A stretch of 64,000 nt of DNA from Antedon mediterranea (taxonomy: Eukaryota; Echinodermata; Crinoidea; Comatulida; Antedonidae), in assembly GCF_964355755.1 (NCBI RefSeq), contig NC_092670.1:13081201-13145200 (forward strand). The letters run 5' to 3'. Shown here piece after piece: positions 49,959 through 62,005 of the stretch. The translations under genes were made by a program, and so were the position numbers. Under the pieces are notes generated by a model. It was not told the origin of the DNA, searched no databases, and worked only from the letters and a program-made list of their open reading frames with translations. Position 1 is the first letter of the stretch; every line of letters starts with the position of its first letter.

Positions 49959-52900
49959 ATGGCGATGCAGGCGGGTCGTCGACAAAATGTGAGTTCTTTT
50001 ATTTGTATTTTTAACTATGTTTCAGTTATAATTTAAATAGATAATGCTATTTAATTAACTATAAATTGAATTAAGATGCAAAATAGTGTTATTTATTAAT
50101 AGGGTTTCGTGTAGATTTCATAGTAAATTGATTGAAAACGTAAGCCGACCTCGCGCTCGTCATGTTGTCGGCGTGCATATATGCTCCACAACGTACAGGG
50201 CCTATTTGCGATTATCGGCCATGGACGCTTTGTGTTATGTAGGTGGCCTCCGACATGATTTTCCGGCGCTTCTGCAGTTTCGCACCCATCTTTTATTTCG
50301 ATATCAAATTCTAACTTTGTCATGGATATCACACATTAGGATTTTTTGATCCAAAAAATGTGTATATGTATGCTGTGTGTGTAGTTAATAATAATATTGA
50401 TAATATTTTAATAAAAAATAAGGCTAGGCCTAACCTTTATCGCAAATATACTTTATTTCTTGAGGAAAGTCAATGCACATTGGGAAGTGTTTGGGAGTAT
50501 ACGTACAAACAATAAATCACGTACATACGCGTCGTGACGTTTGCTCCCAAATCCTTCCCTGGGAAGAAAGTTCCCACCATGCTTCTCGCATGCTATTCAA
50601 AAAACCGGGTATTGCTAAACACCGCAAACCTCCAAAAAAACATAGCAAACCCCACCGAACCAACATAAAAGTGATTGAATCATGTAGTGTACAACCCACT
50701 GTGTATATTAATGTAAAAAAAAATTAAATTTCTACTGTTAACAACTTATTTTTGGGGTAAAACATAATTTTTTTGGTCAAAAATGATTGCTAAACCCCGC
50801 AAACCTCCAAAAAACTATAGCAAACCCCACCGAACCAACATAAAAGTGATTAAATAATGTAGTGTACGACCCACTGGGTATATAAATTATTAAATTTCTA
50901 CTGTTAACTACTTTTTGGGGGATAAAACATCATTTTTTGGTTAAAAATTAGCAATCATTTTTGACCAAAAAATAATGTTTTACCCCAAAAATAACTAGTT
51001 AACAGTAGAAATTGAATATTTTTTTTACGTGGATATACCCAGTGAGTTGTACACTACATGATTCAATCACTTTTATGTTTTTTTTTTTTTTTTTCATTTT
51101 TTTTTATTCATTTCAAAAAATACAACCATAACACAAATCACTTAAATATAAAGTAATAGGTATCAAAAAGATATGAACGTTTAAATAAAGTAAGTAAGGG
51201 AAAACATTTCAAAAACAAAGATTTACCTTGATAAAACCTCCATATTATTTGGTTACAATACAGAAAATCCTGATATGTTATTAAATCTATGTATTTTGTT
51301 GATTAAGAAAATTATATTTAGTTACAAATTAACTCACAAAAAGCCAGTCTTCCAGGTTTTCTTTAATCGGTTAAAATTTAATTATAACGTAGAGAAAAAC
51401 ATTGCTTCTAAAAGAAGTACATTGTATAATTTCAGACAAAAGTGGAGATTAATAGAAGATTATATTTGATAACTTAACGATACTGTTTCTCGAGGAAATG
51501 ACTTACTTTTGTGTATTATTATTATTATTACGCTTGCTCTTTATTATTGTATTAAATTAAAATGTAAACCAGAAATTATTATTTGCACTTGTTAGATATA
51601 TTTAAGTATTTATTATAGGCATACTATTAGTTCCTTGGTTACAATACAGATAATTAAAAATATGTATTTTATTAATATATATGTATTATTTTAAAGAAAC
51701 AAAAATGGTTATGTTGTTAAATGTATGTATCTGATTTTAATTAACACAATTATATTATAGTTCCTTGGTAATAGTACAGATTAAGATATATTTGTGTGTA
51801 TGTATGTGTATGTATAAATATGAGTATTATTTATTATTGCTATGTAAAGACAAAAAAAAAATTAATATGTTAGTAAATGTATATCTCTGGCTAATTTGAT
51901 TAATACAATTATATTTAGTTAGATTAGTTACATAATTGTGGAAAACACAGCATTTACCAAATTAATTAATTATTTACTTTAAAAAAAAAATGGAATTAAT
52001 AATTTATAGTTTTTAATATTGTTTGATCACTTTTATGTTGGTTCAGTGGGGTTTGCTATATTTTTTTGGAGGTTTGCAGGGTTTAACAATCATTTTTGAC
52101 CAAAAAAATGATGTTTCACCCCAAAAATAATTAGTTAACAGTAAAAATGTAATATTTTTTTTTACATGGATATACCCAGTGGGTTGTACACTACATGATT
52201 CAATCACTTTTATGTTGGTTTGATGGGGTTTGCTATGTTTTTTTAGAGGTTTGCGGGGTTTAGCAATACCCATAAAACCTTATGTTCTGGCTGCCTAAAT
52301 CCAAGTACTAGTGACTTGCATATATTTTTCAATTTATCATTCAGTATTTTAATCTGAACTGAAAGGGTAAATAATATAGGCCCTAATCTTAACAATTTAA
52401 AAATTGTTTAAATCAATAAAAATGATCAAAGTATTTCAAAATGAAATAAGGTGTAAATAATTTGACACCTGGATTTACAATATAATTTAGAGAAGACAGG
52501 TCACATGTGGGCAATTGGATTTCAGGATTATAATCAGAATTTTCAGAAGAAGATCGTACAGTCTTTTGTTTTATTTTGAACCACCAATCATATGTCGAAA
52601 ATTCCTGTACAAGTTGACTTCTTTTACACAGTTTTCTTCAAGCCCAACAAAAGAATAAACATACAATTGTCGTTATTCTGCAGGTTCGTCTACCACCAGA
52701 AGTAAACAGAATTTTATATGTGAGAAACTTGCCTTACAAGATTACAGCAGAAGAAATGTACGATATCTTTGGAAAATATGGTGCAATAAGGCAGATCAGA
52801 GTGTAAGCAAAATGAGCTACTTTTTAAAATGTTTGAAATTAATTTAAACTTAAAAATTAATACTGGTACATACTTGTTTTGCCCAAAATCGTCATAACCA

Positions 52901-54443
52901 TAATGAATGAAAAAATTATTTTGTATGAACTTGAACATTTTTTCAATTAAGTTTAGCCCATAAAATGATTATTGTATGGCACAAACAACATGTTTCTTTA
53001 GGCTTCATAAAATTCTAAATTTACCTTTAATTAATCTCTAGTTATATTTAACAAATTTTAGGTCAAAAGGAGCAACAATATTATCCTGTATTTCTTGTGC
53101 TTTTTGGAATAAAAAAAAACGTGGTTAGATGCCGCAAAGTAGGCGGCAATGCCTTAACCATTTATGTGTTGAACACCCTAGGGTGTCTTCCGTCCTTGTC
53201 AAGGGGAGTGCTAACCTGCTCTCCTTTCTTACAACACAAGAAAATTGGAGTTTCCAAATTCTATATATACTGGCTGTATCCATAATTGACACAGAACAAG
53301 TGTTGAAAATATTTGTCAGTACAAAATTCCTTAATTTATCTTTTTTCCTAATTGTTGGTTAATATCTACCTAACTAAATTACATATTTATACCAATTTTA
53401 TTGAAAAATACATACTATACACTAAATATATTGAAATAAAAATTGAATTTTGTCCTATTTTGTACATATTGAATATTCATTAGTTAGTCTACATGCTCCA
53501 GTCGTTTTGTGGTGTTTATATACAATGAAATTGTAAACGTTTTATATTGGGTAGTCATTTTCTAATAATAGAAAGACAAAAGGTACAGTAACAGATAAAA
53601 CATGTATTGTACTTATGATGTTAGCATTTAATGTTTCAACATTTATTATGTCATCAGGAATTAATTAATTAAATTTATTTATAATGATAAAATGTTGGTA
53701 TCCCATTTATTCTTGTTTTGTTTTATAGACAAATGTATATAAGTTAATTAACAATTTTATCTTACCAGTGGTAATCAGGCTGACACCAGAGGAACTGCTT
53801 ATGTTGTCTATGAAGATATCTTTGATGCTAAGAACGCATGCGATCACTTATCAGGGTTCAACGTCTGCGGACGATACTTGATTGTATTGTACTATCAAGC
53901 CACCAGGGTAAGGACAGCCATCTTTCTCGTTTCCAAGTTTGTTTAAAGTTTGAGGACCACACCATTTCCTTTGATAAGACTTAATACAAATATTTATGTT
54001 GCTCAATCTATGGTCGCTTTAAAACAATTTCATGCATGAGTGAATTTTCTATAGCGCCCTCTATTTTTTATTTTAGATTTTGACCAAGTACATTAGTGGA
54101 GTTTCTATATTTTGTAATTTATAACATAAAATTTGCCAAATAATAGCCTACCTGTTTTTCAATTGATGATGTGCTTATGTAACAATTTGTTTAGGCCTAG
54201 TGGTTATGTTCTCCAAATATCTTTACGTTATGTTTTTATCATTCGTATTTTGTTTTAATATACTGGATGTTGGAGTTGGACGGTTCCTACTAAATATATG
54301 CATTTCAAATGAATCTTGTTTTCATTATATATTTTATTTCCTCTTCACAGGCTTTCAAGAAAATTGACCAAGCAAAGAAACAAGTTGAACTTGATCAAAT
54401 GAAAGCGAAATATGGCCTTAGCACACCAGATATTAATAAATGA
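49959..54443 (+). CDS. SF3B6: Splicing factor 3B subunit 6 (SF3B6, p14)
   Basis: SF3B6/p14 is the U2 snRNP protein that contacts the branch-point adenosine and binds SF3B1 in the spliceosome. Coding exons: 49959-49988, 52684-52802, 53769-53907, 54351-54443. Phases agree and the product is 126 residues (human 125). It starts [10 protein letters not shown], close to the human start. The RRM has RNP2 [10 protein letters not shown] and RNP1 [21 protein letters not shown] and [14 protein letters not shown] are also highly conserved. Poly(A) signal candidates are at 54491-54496 and 54627-54632. It is divergent from the TPD52-like gene. Confidence 0.97.
50607..52271. repeat. Foldback element with tandem units in inverted arms
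   Basis: This lies in SF3B6 intron 1. Two direct units of roughly 170-180 bp (50611-50787 and 50788-50945) contain 'gcaaaccccaccgaacc' and 'acataaaagtgatt'. Inverted copies follow at 50948-51080 and 52022-52268. The outer ends are 'gggtattgcta' and 'tagcaataccc', perfect reverse complements. The middle (51081-52021) is AT-rich with long T runs. Open frames on opposite strands in the two arms repeat the same peptide, which is an effect of the inverted copies. Confidence 0.8.
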
Positions 54444-55872
54444 ACATTCCTGGATAATATGGACAATGTTTAGGTTTTTCACCTTGGAAAAATAAACGGA
54501 AACATGTCTGGCGTATCATGGGCATTGTCCGGGAAATTTAGAATTGATATGAATTATTAGTTCATGTCATTTTATATGGAATTTGGATGCTTTGAGATTT
54601 CATTAATTGTGTTTTTTAAGAACACAAATAAAAAGGTTGTCTGTGTACATAATCCAATGGTAAACAACAATAAACAAAACATGAATATTCAGTTCAGATT
54701 AATTAGCATAAACTGGTCCGAACTGGAATTGTAAGCTTGATCCATCTGAAAGGAAAAGTTTGATGAGAATATTATCTAACATCAAATCAATTAATGATTA
54801 AATGTATTGAAGTCCAGGCCCTACTGAAAGAAACCGTTTTTAATATATTGTATAAAAGGTTACTGTAATGAAGTAAAGCATATTGTCAACTCTTTGTTTA
54901 TTAGTTATTTCGAACCTCTGACAAAGATAGTAACATCTGTAACTAGGCCGAATACCAATAATAATGGTACTGTACATACATGTGTACCGTTTTCGTAGCA
55001 TAATTAAACCTTCAAAATCACATTGACCATAGTGTGGTCGATGTAAAAAGTATTTTGTATTACAGTATTTCAAAACGAGTAAAAAAATCAGTTTTTAAAC
55101 GTTTGATATTCCATGATTTTGATTTTACCAGTAAAAAATAAATTAGTCTAAAATTTTCGACGGCTGGACTGTAGAGGCTGATGTGTTTAATCGGAAATAG
55201 AGGGCGAACTTCTTATTTATTTTTTGTTCTGGCGGTGATAAAAAGTGACCAAAAAACTAGATTTTCACTAACACAAAATCTGAATTATTGTCCAATATTA
55301 GTGTAATTGTGTTATTTAAGACTGGTAGTGCAAGTATTTATAAAAATAATGTAAAATAAATTAATTTAAAGTATATTTCGAAGGTCATGTTCCAAACTGT
55401 CGGGGATGGAAGGAGTGAAATTGGGGTTAGCAAGCAAATATGATTGGTAGGTTGTGGGCCTAGGGCTAGGCCTAGAAACGGAAACTCTTATAGGTCTAAT
55501 CCAGCCGTCATAATCCGGCTTTGTTATGAAAGTACCAAACAAATGTTAATGTTGTAATAATAAATAGTAATGTAATATTGTCAATGTTTAATTTAATCTA
55601 ACTAATTTTAAATTACATAGGAGGGACTAGCTAGGTAGGCCTATCCAGTATCCTATACTAGAGTAGTAGATAGGCCTAGTCTAGTTATGCCTAGCCCCTC
55701 CTAGGCTAGTAAGCCTAAATTATATAATATTGTACGCTAGCCTATGTGTAATAATAGTGTATTTAATTACCTACTGGCTACCCTATATTGTGTATAATTT
55801 TGTATTTCTTTCAGGATGTTTGTTGTAACAAAACCTGAGTTAGTTAGTGCTTCAAAACACTAATAAGCTGAG
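54444..55872. other. Intergenic region and 5' UTR of the next gene
   Basis: The left part is the SF3B6 3' UTR with its poly(A) signals. Between about 55455 and 55740 there is a cluster of 'taggcctag' motifs. An acceptor at 55814 begins the exon that holds the start codon of the next gene, so a non-coding first exon should lie in this stretch. I could not place it. Confidence 0.55.
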
Positions 55873-57748
55873 ATGGAAATTGTTGCACTACCGGATGAGA
55901 CAATAACAGAAACGCTAGCAGCAGAAGATGTAGCCGGTCTGGTAGTTGTGGAAACCACAGATCGTACAGACAGCAAATTTGATGATCAGTTGGTGAATTT
56001 GCCATGCTTTGATGATGATCACCAGATATATATTATACAAGGAAGTGAAAGGTACAGTATCTCAATTGATTACATTAAAGATACATTGTCCCCCTGAAAA
56101 TTAATTTTTTGTTTACATTTTTTTTAATATGCCATTTTAATGTCACACATCAGTTTAATATCCACTAAAAATCGAATCGAAATGTTTATGCAAAAAATTG
56201 TCTGCCAGTTAATGGGTTTTTAGTTGAATTTAACTGTTTATTTTGTGGTGTATTATTTTTCAAAGGGGTAAACGAATCGTCAATATATAATATTTTTTTC
56301 ATTTTATTACTATTTTGACTAGGCTTATACATATTAGCAATTTACTTATTGGACACAATTATTTCACTTTAATGTGACATTTTAACCCTGTAGCTTTACA
56401 GTAATGTAACATACATATTATTGTCCTGTAACATATCCTACAAATTTATTTTGTAGGATTGTAGAACAAGCTGATATTCCAGTTGGAACTCCCTCCGGTA
56501 ACCTTCCTTACATCCCACAAGACTATCTGCCCTCCTTAAGACATCCCACAGATCACATCACCAGACCTACAATGCAAGTCCAAAAGAAAAGACATCGAGA
56601 TAGACTACGCAAGAGAGAACTAAGACTGAACGATGACTACAAGTAATTGTCTCGAGTAACCCCCTATAATAATACTCAAACCATTGTGATCTTTACTGTA
56701 TATGGTATTCAAGGAAAAACATACTTTTTGTTATTTATAATCAGTTTTTGTGTCATTTTCTTCCATTGCACGACAAGCCTTCATTGTAATGTAAGGGGTG
56801 CAGGATATTATTGTTAATGCTTCACTGCTTTTTGAACTGAAAAAATCAGTAGATTGAAAAGATTTTATTGAACTGTAAAGGCACTATAGAAGAATGGACT
56901 GCTTATGTTATGGCACATAGGTAATCTTGTTCTATCTGTACTGTGCAAAGTATCAATCTACTCCTCCACTGTTTTAGTTTATAGCATACTTTCTTACATT
57001 ATCAATGTACTTATGTATCAGTATGGCAATACCACATTGTAAAATGTCCACCGGTTCTCGTCAGATCTCCAAAGTTAACCGTTGAATCTAGTAAAACTTC
57101 AATGAGAGACTATCTGGGAGTATCGAGTGCTGTACACCTTTCGGAAGTGATATGGTGGAAAAGAAATTGATCCTTTACTGTGATGTAAAGCCGTTCGTTG
57201 TCTGCACATTAATTTTATTTATTTTATTTTATTTCACATTTACATCCTACAGCCAAGGCCAATAACAGTCTAAAAGACACAATATAAATACCGTATATAT
57301 TTTTAAAAACACAGAAACATCAAAAACAAGACGAAAACAACAGGCAGAAAGGCAAAGGTTACGAATAAAAATGGTTAAGATTTTACAAATTAAAGAACTT
57401 GGTACACTATTTGAAATGAATACAGGATCATCTCTCTGTGCTGATCTGTGTACAGTAGCGCTTCAATGCTGTGTTTCCGTAGTTAGTTCCTAATAAAATT
57501 TAAGGCATGATTATAATTACATTTACATTGAATACATGTTTTATTGCAGGAAAAAAGATAGAGCTAGCGCCAGACAAAGAATGAAGAAACGAAGGAAAGA
57601 TCCGTTGTACCGTTCCATTGAACGAGAGAAAGATAGGATGCGACGTCAGGAAGCACGTCGTCTTCTTAAATTAGAAGAATCCAAAAATAATGAATATGCG
57701 GTAAATGAAGACACAAAAGTTTCTGATGGTTTAAATGAGAACACATGA
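55873..57748 (+). CDS. Uncharacterised protein with an arginine-rich C-terminal half
   Basis: I do not recognise a named family. Coding exons: 55873-56051, 56457-56642, 57550-57748; the phases agree and give 187 residues. An in-frame TAA at 55864-55866 fixes the first ATG. The first 60 residues are acidic and hydrophobic (MEIVALPDETITETLAAEDV). The middle is proline- and threonine-containing (YIPQDYLPSLRHP). From about residue 100 it is strongly basic, with two related segments: KKRHRDRLRKRELRLNDDY and RQRMKKRRKDPLYRSIERE. Such 'RRRKDPxYR' repeats occur in several nucleic-acid-binding proteins of invertebrate deuterostomes, so a nuclear DNA- or RNA-binding role is possible but not shown. Confidence 0.75.
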
Positions 57749-57829
57749 TTAGCCAAACTGACCTTATATTTATACTACATGGCTACAGTGGGTCTATTGT
57801 ATTTGGACTTTGTCTGACCCATTGCAGAA

Positions 57830-58215
57830 GGGGCCATTTTGTTGCCTCCCATTGAAGGAGGAGGACCCATTTTGTTGCCTCCCATTGAAGGAGGACCCAT
57901 TTTGTTGCCTCCCATTGAAGGAAGTTCCAATTGTGTTTCCTCCCATTGAAGGAGGGCCCATTGTGTTTCCTCCCATTGAAAGAGGGCCCATTGTGTTGCC
58001 TCCCATTGAAAGAGGGCCCATTGTGTTGCCTCCCATTGAAGGAGGGCCCATTGTGTTTCCTCCCATTGAAGGAGGGCCCATTGTGTTTCCTCCCATTGAA
58101 GGAGGGCCCATTGTGTTACCTCCCATTGAAAGAGGTCCGATTTTGAAGAAGGGACCACTGTGTTGCCTCCTATTGAAAGAGGGACCACTGTGTTGTCGCC
58201 CATCGAAGGAGGTGC
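57830..58215. repeat. 30-bp minisatellite, about 13 copies
   Basis: The unit is about 'tttcctcccattgaaggagg' plus 'gcccattgtg'. The central copies are near-identical; copies at both ends carry indels. Because the unit is a multiple of three and lacks stops in several frames, long spurious open frames occur on both strands. It begins about 80 bp after the stop of the arginine-rich gene. Confidence 0.95.
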
Positions 58216-58649
58216 CATTGTTGTGGAAATTACTATGTATATATTTATTTTATTGTACAGACATTGTAGAGAATAGATATAAAACAGAGAATGAAATCAT
58301 GTATATACAAGAAAACATTGTTTTATACTGTAAATGATAAATTAAGAGAGGTAAAATTAAATTATGCTATATTAATATACTGTATTTGATATTTTAAAGA
58401 TCACACATTTATTAAAACAATTTGAAAATAATAAAAAAAAAAGTAAACAATAAGTAAACAAGCTCTACTCAGCATACTGATCGTAATATTATTGTATGTT
58501 TACTAAGAATAAGATTAAGAATGCCAAAAATGTATCTTTATCATTTTAATAGCGCCCTCTATAGTTTAGACATGCGTGATTTTTTTGTTTTCCATACCCA
58601 TTATAAAATGGACGATTCAATGGTCAACATAAGATTCGTTGGTTCTAGG

Positions 58650-58750
58650 ACACCTACCCCCTAGACAGTTACCCCCCCCCCCCCGGATGTTTACCACACC
58701 CCGGACACCCTTAGGACATCTACCCCCGGACAACTACCCCGATCCCGGAC
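58650..58750. repeat. C-rich degenerate repeat, left block
   Basis: Repeats of 'ggacaactacccc' and 'cccggacaccctt', with a run of about 14 C. A matching block resumes at 59566-59650 on the far side of an inverted-repeat element, in the same orientation. Confidence 0.75.
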
Positions 58751-59565
58751 GCGATTTTTTTTTTCGTACATAAGTTGGGGACCCCCTCATGAAACGTCAC
58801 AAAATAAACATGAATAATTCATCAGTTAAATTTTCTTGCTCCGTGTGCACCCAAGCGTAGCAACAAGAACAACTGCGATACGATTCTAGGCCTAGGCGAT
58901 TCTCCACTGTGTTTTTGCGGCGTGCGATTTCATAAAAGAATAGCGACGTTTTGTGTGGATTGCCGAAATAATCTGTCTTTAGTTTTTGGGGTTTTTTTTA
59001 ATAGAATTTATTACTAAAGAATTACGTGTTAAAATTATAGTTTCTATTAATACTATTAGGCCTAATTATTAGTCTCTAAAGCTCGTGTCTATTCTAGTAG
59101 TCTGTGTGGGTGTGTGTTAGGTACTCCGAGTAATAAGTCAGCAAAATTAAACAATTACATTACACAAAATTTATTCTCGTGTTCATCCTTTGAGTACATG
59201 CATATTGTTTGATAATAAAATAACAGAATTAAAACATTACAGTACACAAAATTATACACATTCTTTATTCTCGTGTGTCTAAACTTTCTTTGGGCTATGA
59301 CCAATACTACTTAGTTGAATGTGTCTTGCCTAGCTGTCGATTAGTTTCGACACATTTTGCATAGTGGTAGTGTGTGTGTGAAGAGTGCGCCAAGGCAATC
59401 ACGTGAATGCTAGGAGGCCTAGGAAGAATCGTATCGCAGTTGTATTCACGTGTTGCTATACGCTTGGGTGCACACGGAACAACAAATTTAACTGATGAAT
59501 TATTCATGTTTATTTTGTGACGTTTCATGAGGGGTCCCCAACATATGTACGAAAAAAAAAATCGC
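58751..59565. mobile_element. 815-bp element with about 150-bp terminal inverted repeats
   Basis: The left arm (58751 to about 58905) starts 'gcgattttttttttcgtaca'; the right arm (about 59411-59565) is its reverse complement, with small differences. Both arms share 'atgaaacgtcacaaaataaa' and 'gtgtgcacccaagcg'. The interior has no transposase. It sits inside the C-rich repeat, as if inserted there. A non-autonomous DNA transposon or foldback element fits. Confidence 0.75.
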
Positions 59566-59650
59566 ATCCCGGACAACTCCCCCTTACTTAGGACAACAAC
59601 CCCCTTAAGGATAACAACCCCCCCGGACAACCACCCCCTTAGGACAACTT
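59566..59650. repeat. C-rich degenerate repeat, right block
   Basis: Units such as 'ggacaaccacccccttag' in the same orientation as the block at 58650-58750. Confidence 0.75.
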
Positions 59651-60022
59651 TGGGGAATAAGTAATTCGGTCTTTACTTACCCTATTTAGAATACGGTAAT
59701 GGAGTATTGTAGCAGTCAAGATGTCCAAAGCTGGAAGTATCCTAGGCTCGAAGTAAATAAACTACGGAGTGTAGAAACCACAATATCCACACGAAGCGCG
59801 TAGTAGGCCTACGTGCGTAGTGTAAGGTTAATAAGGCTAGGCTAGTTCAGGACAATAATATATACAACGGTACAATAATTGAAAGACGATAACATACAGT
59901 AACACGTAGTAAAATATGTAAGGTTAAAACGCTAAATATCAAAATGTAATAGTGCTAATAATTAGGACAACTAATTATTATCGTAAAACTTGTACTAAAA
60001 CTCGCAATGGTTTGCTCATAAA

Positions 60023-60298
60023 AATTGAAAATTAAACGAGACTTACCTGTAAGTTGAAGTTTAATTGTAATTCTATGAGTCATCAGCCGGGAGTGGAGGA
60101 GTTGTACGAGAGAGAGTACCGCGCATGCGTATGCCAGTCTTTAGAGCAGAATACAGGCTCAGTGAGGAGAGTGGAGGAGTCTGGGTCAGGGCCAAACCTA
60201 CGTAAGGGAGGGCGTACAACTCCTCCACTCCCGGCTGATGACTCATAGAATTACAATTAAACTTCAACTTACAGGTAAGTCTCGTTTAATTTTCAATT
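60023..60298. repeat. Perfect 86-bp inverted repeat with 104-bp spacer
   Basis: The arms 60023-60108 and 60213-60298 are identical as reverse complements. Each arm carries a CAG/GTAAGT-like donor sequence pointing outward. A more diverged partial copy of the arm and spacer ('cgtcatcagcc', 'gtacgagac', 'tttagagca') lies just right, at about 60299-60365. No coding capacity beyond short mirrored open frames. Confidence 0.9.
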
Positions 60299-60550
60299 CT
60301 ATTTCGTCATCAGCCTATGTCGCTACGGAGTAGTACGAGACTTTAGAGCACAGTGAGCCAGTATTCGCAAAACGGTGGAAAAACAGATTAATAAACAAAT
60401 TAACAGTCATTCAAGTCGTTTACATTCTTTCAATAGAAAACATTTTATTACCACAAAACTATGTAGTACGATACTTTAGTCTGTAAACAATTAACTGAAA
60501 TCACTGTATTTCCTGTATTATACACTGCTTACAGGAAAAATAACATTCAG

Positions 60551-60629
60551 GTAATAACACTGTAAAACATACCCTTGGATAGTAACTATAAGAAACATAA
60601 ACTTTAAACAATGCAAACATGGTATCAAT
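60551..60629. repeat. 79-bp direct repeat, left copy
   Basis: Identical over 79 bases to 61921-61999, starting 'gtaataacactgtaaaacat'. The right copy ends seven bases before the recombinase open frame of the DIRS-like element. It may be one half of a split direct repeat. Confidence 0.9.
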
Positions 60630-61920
60630 TGTCACACAGCCGCAATTACGGCTCTTTCGGACATGTAATATCTGGTAACCACCGGTAAACAACGATAAAT
60701 AGCCACAACTGTACACATATAAATGTAAAAAGTAAATTTAATAATAATCTTTGACCACCAATTCTTCCTTCTAAAATCCAAACCCCCCCTAAAAAAACCC
60801 ACAAAAAAAAAACCCCCAAGCAATTCTCAAACAATGATACAGTATCCCTATTCCCACACAATTTATACACTTCCCCAAATTCCCAATCCTCCCAGACAAA
60901 ATATCGACAATCTTCTTATTGTCAAATATAAATCCCAGAAACGCCCCTTCCAAATACAATAATATCACAAGATGAATAATACAATAATAAATGTCCACAA
61001 TATCGTTCCTTCTTGCCTTTTCTCCTACGCTGACACAAAACAAATTCGAAAGATAAAAGTTAAAACGATTCCGCAACTAAACAACTCCTCTGCTCCCGTT
61101 CTGCTTGTATTCCCAATTATACTTCTTCTCAACCTGCAACTATCTTCTGACATATAAATAAATGAAATATAAAGTTAAAAATGTTTCTTGATGTCCTTCT
61201 GCACTGCAATCCGCTCCCCGATCAATTATTTCTTTCTCCTTTTCCACGTAACATAATATCAGTATCAATAAAGTCAGTCTTCGATACTTTCAACAAAAGC
61301 TTTCTTTAAAAGCAATTAATTCTGCTATTTCCAACAGTTATTATTCGATTTATTAACTTCATGTATCTCACTTTATTTCATTTCTGCTCCAGCTCTAGAT
61401 CACCATAATTATTTCCAACTCACAATTTATTAACTTCATGTATATCACCTTATTTCATTTCTGCTTCAGCTCTATATCACCATAATTATTTCCAACTCAC
61501 AATTTACTAACTTCATGTAGATCACCTTATTTCCTTTCCGCTTCAGCTCTATATCACCATACTTCTTTCCAACCCACAATTTATTAACTTCATATATACC
61601 ACTTTACTTCCTTTCTGCTTCAACATAACATAACCCTCCTTCTCTGTCTCCTCTCAATTTTCATCTCCCTCTCAACCTTCCCTCAATTGCACACATACCA
61701 CCACCTTATCCTTCTCAACCAATCAGCAACTCACACACCAACTCAACTCTTACACCTCTCCTCCAATCAGCAACCTCCACACACTCCTTCTCTGCACACT
61801 AACACTCTGCTCCACTGGCTTCAAACAATAGTTTCCTAAAACAAAAGAAAGGTTCAAATAATGAAAACAAAAGGAAAAGTAAGAATAACTTGCACAATAA
61901 ATACAAAACTTATGTCACTT
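60630..61920. other. Segment between the 79-bp direct repeats
   Basis: Low-complexity sequence, rich in A and C at the left (60770-60900) and pyrimidine-rich at the right. It holds the 77-bp tandem repeat. Open frames here are short and show no family features. Confidence 0.5.
61349..61623. repeat. 77-bp tandem repeat, about 3.6 copies
   Basis: The unit begins 'ttattaacttcatgtatatc' and ends 'tttccaactcacaat'. Copies are 85-95% alike by eye. Confidence 0.85.
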
Positions 61921-61999
61921 GTAATAACACTGTAAAACATACCCTTGGATAGTAACTATAAGAAACATAAACTTTAAACAATGCAAACATGGTATCAAT
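61921..61999. repeat. 79-bp direct repeat, right copy
   Basis: Identical to 60551-60629 and adjacent to the 3' end of the recombinase frame on the minus strand. Confidence 0.9.
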
Positions 62000-62005
62000 A
62001 ACACT

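Larger units (their letters stand above)
57749..58750. other. Downstream flank with 30-bp array and C-rich repeat
   Basis: It holds the 30-bp minisatellite (57830-58215) and a possible poly(A) signal AATAAA at 58430-58435. From about 58650 to 58750 there is a C-rich degenerate repeat of 'ggacaactacccc' type. If the signal is used, the minisatellite lies in the 3' UTR. Confidence 0.55.

Noticed and set aside
53097-53362. Overlapping plus-strand frames in SF3B6 intron 2 around a palindrome 'acaccctagggtgt'
   Set aside because: No homology seen and no in-phase splice sites; perhaps a short repeat, but I could not define its ends.
57775-58337. Several overlapping open frames of 70-175 codons on both strands
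   Set aside because: All result from a 30-bp unit that lacks stops; there is no start context, splice partner or family match.
60054-60267. Two mirrored 64-codon open frames with the same start
   Set aside because: They are the two arms of the perfect inverted repeat read on opposite strands.
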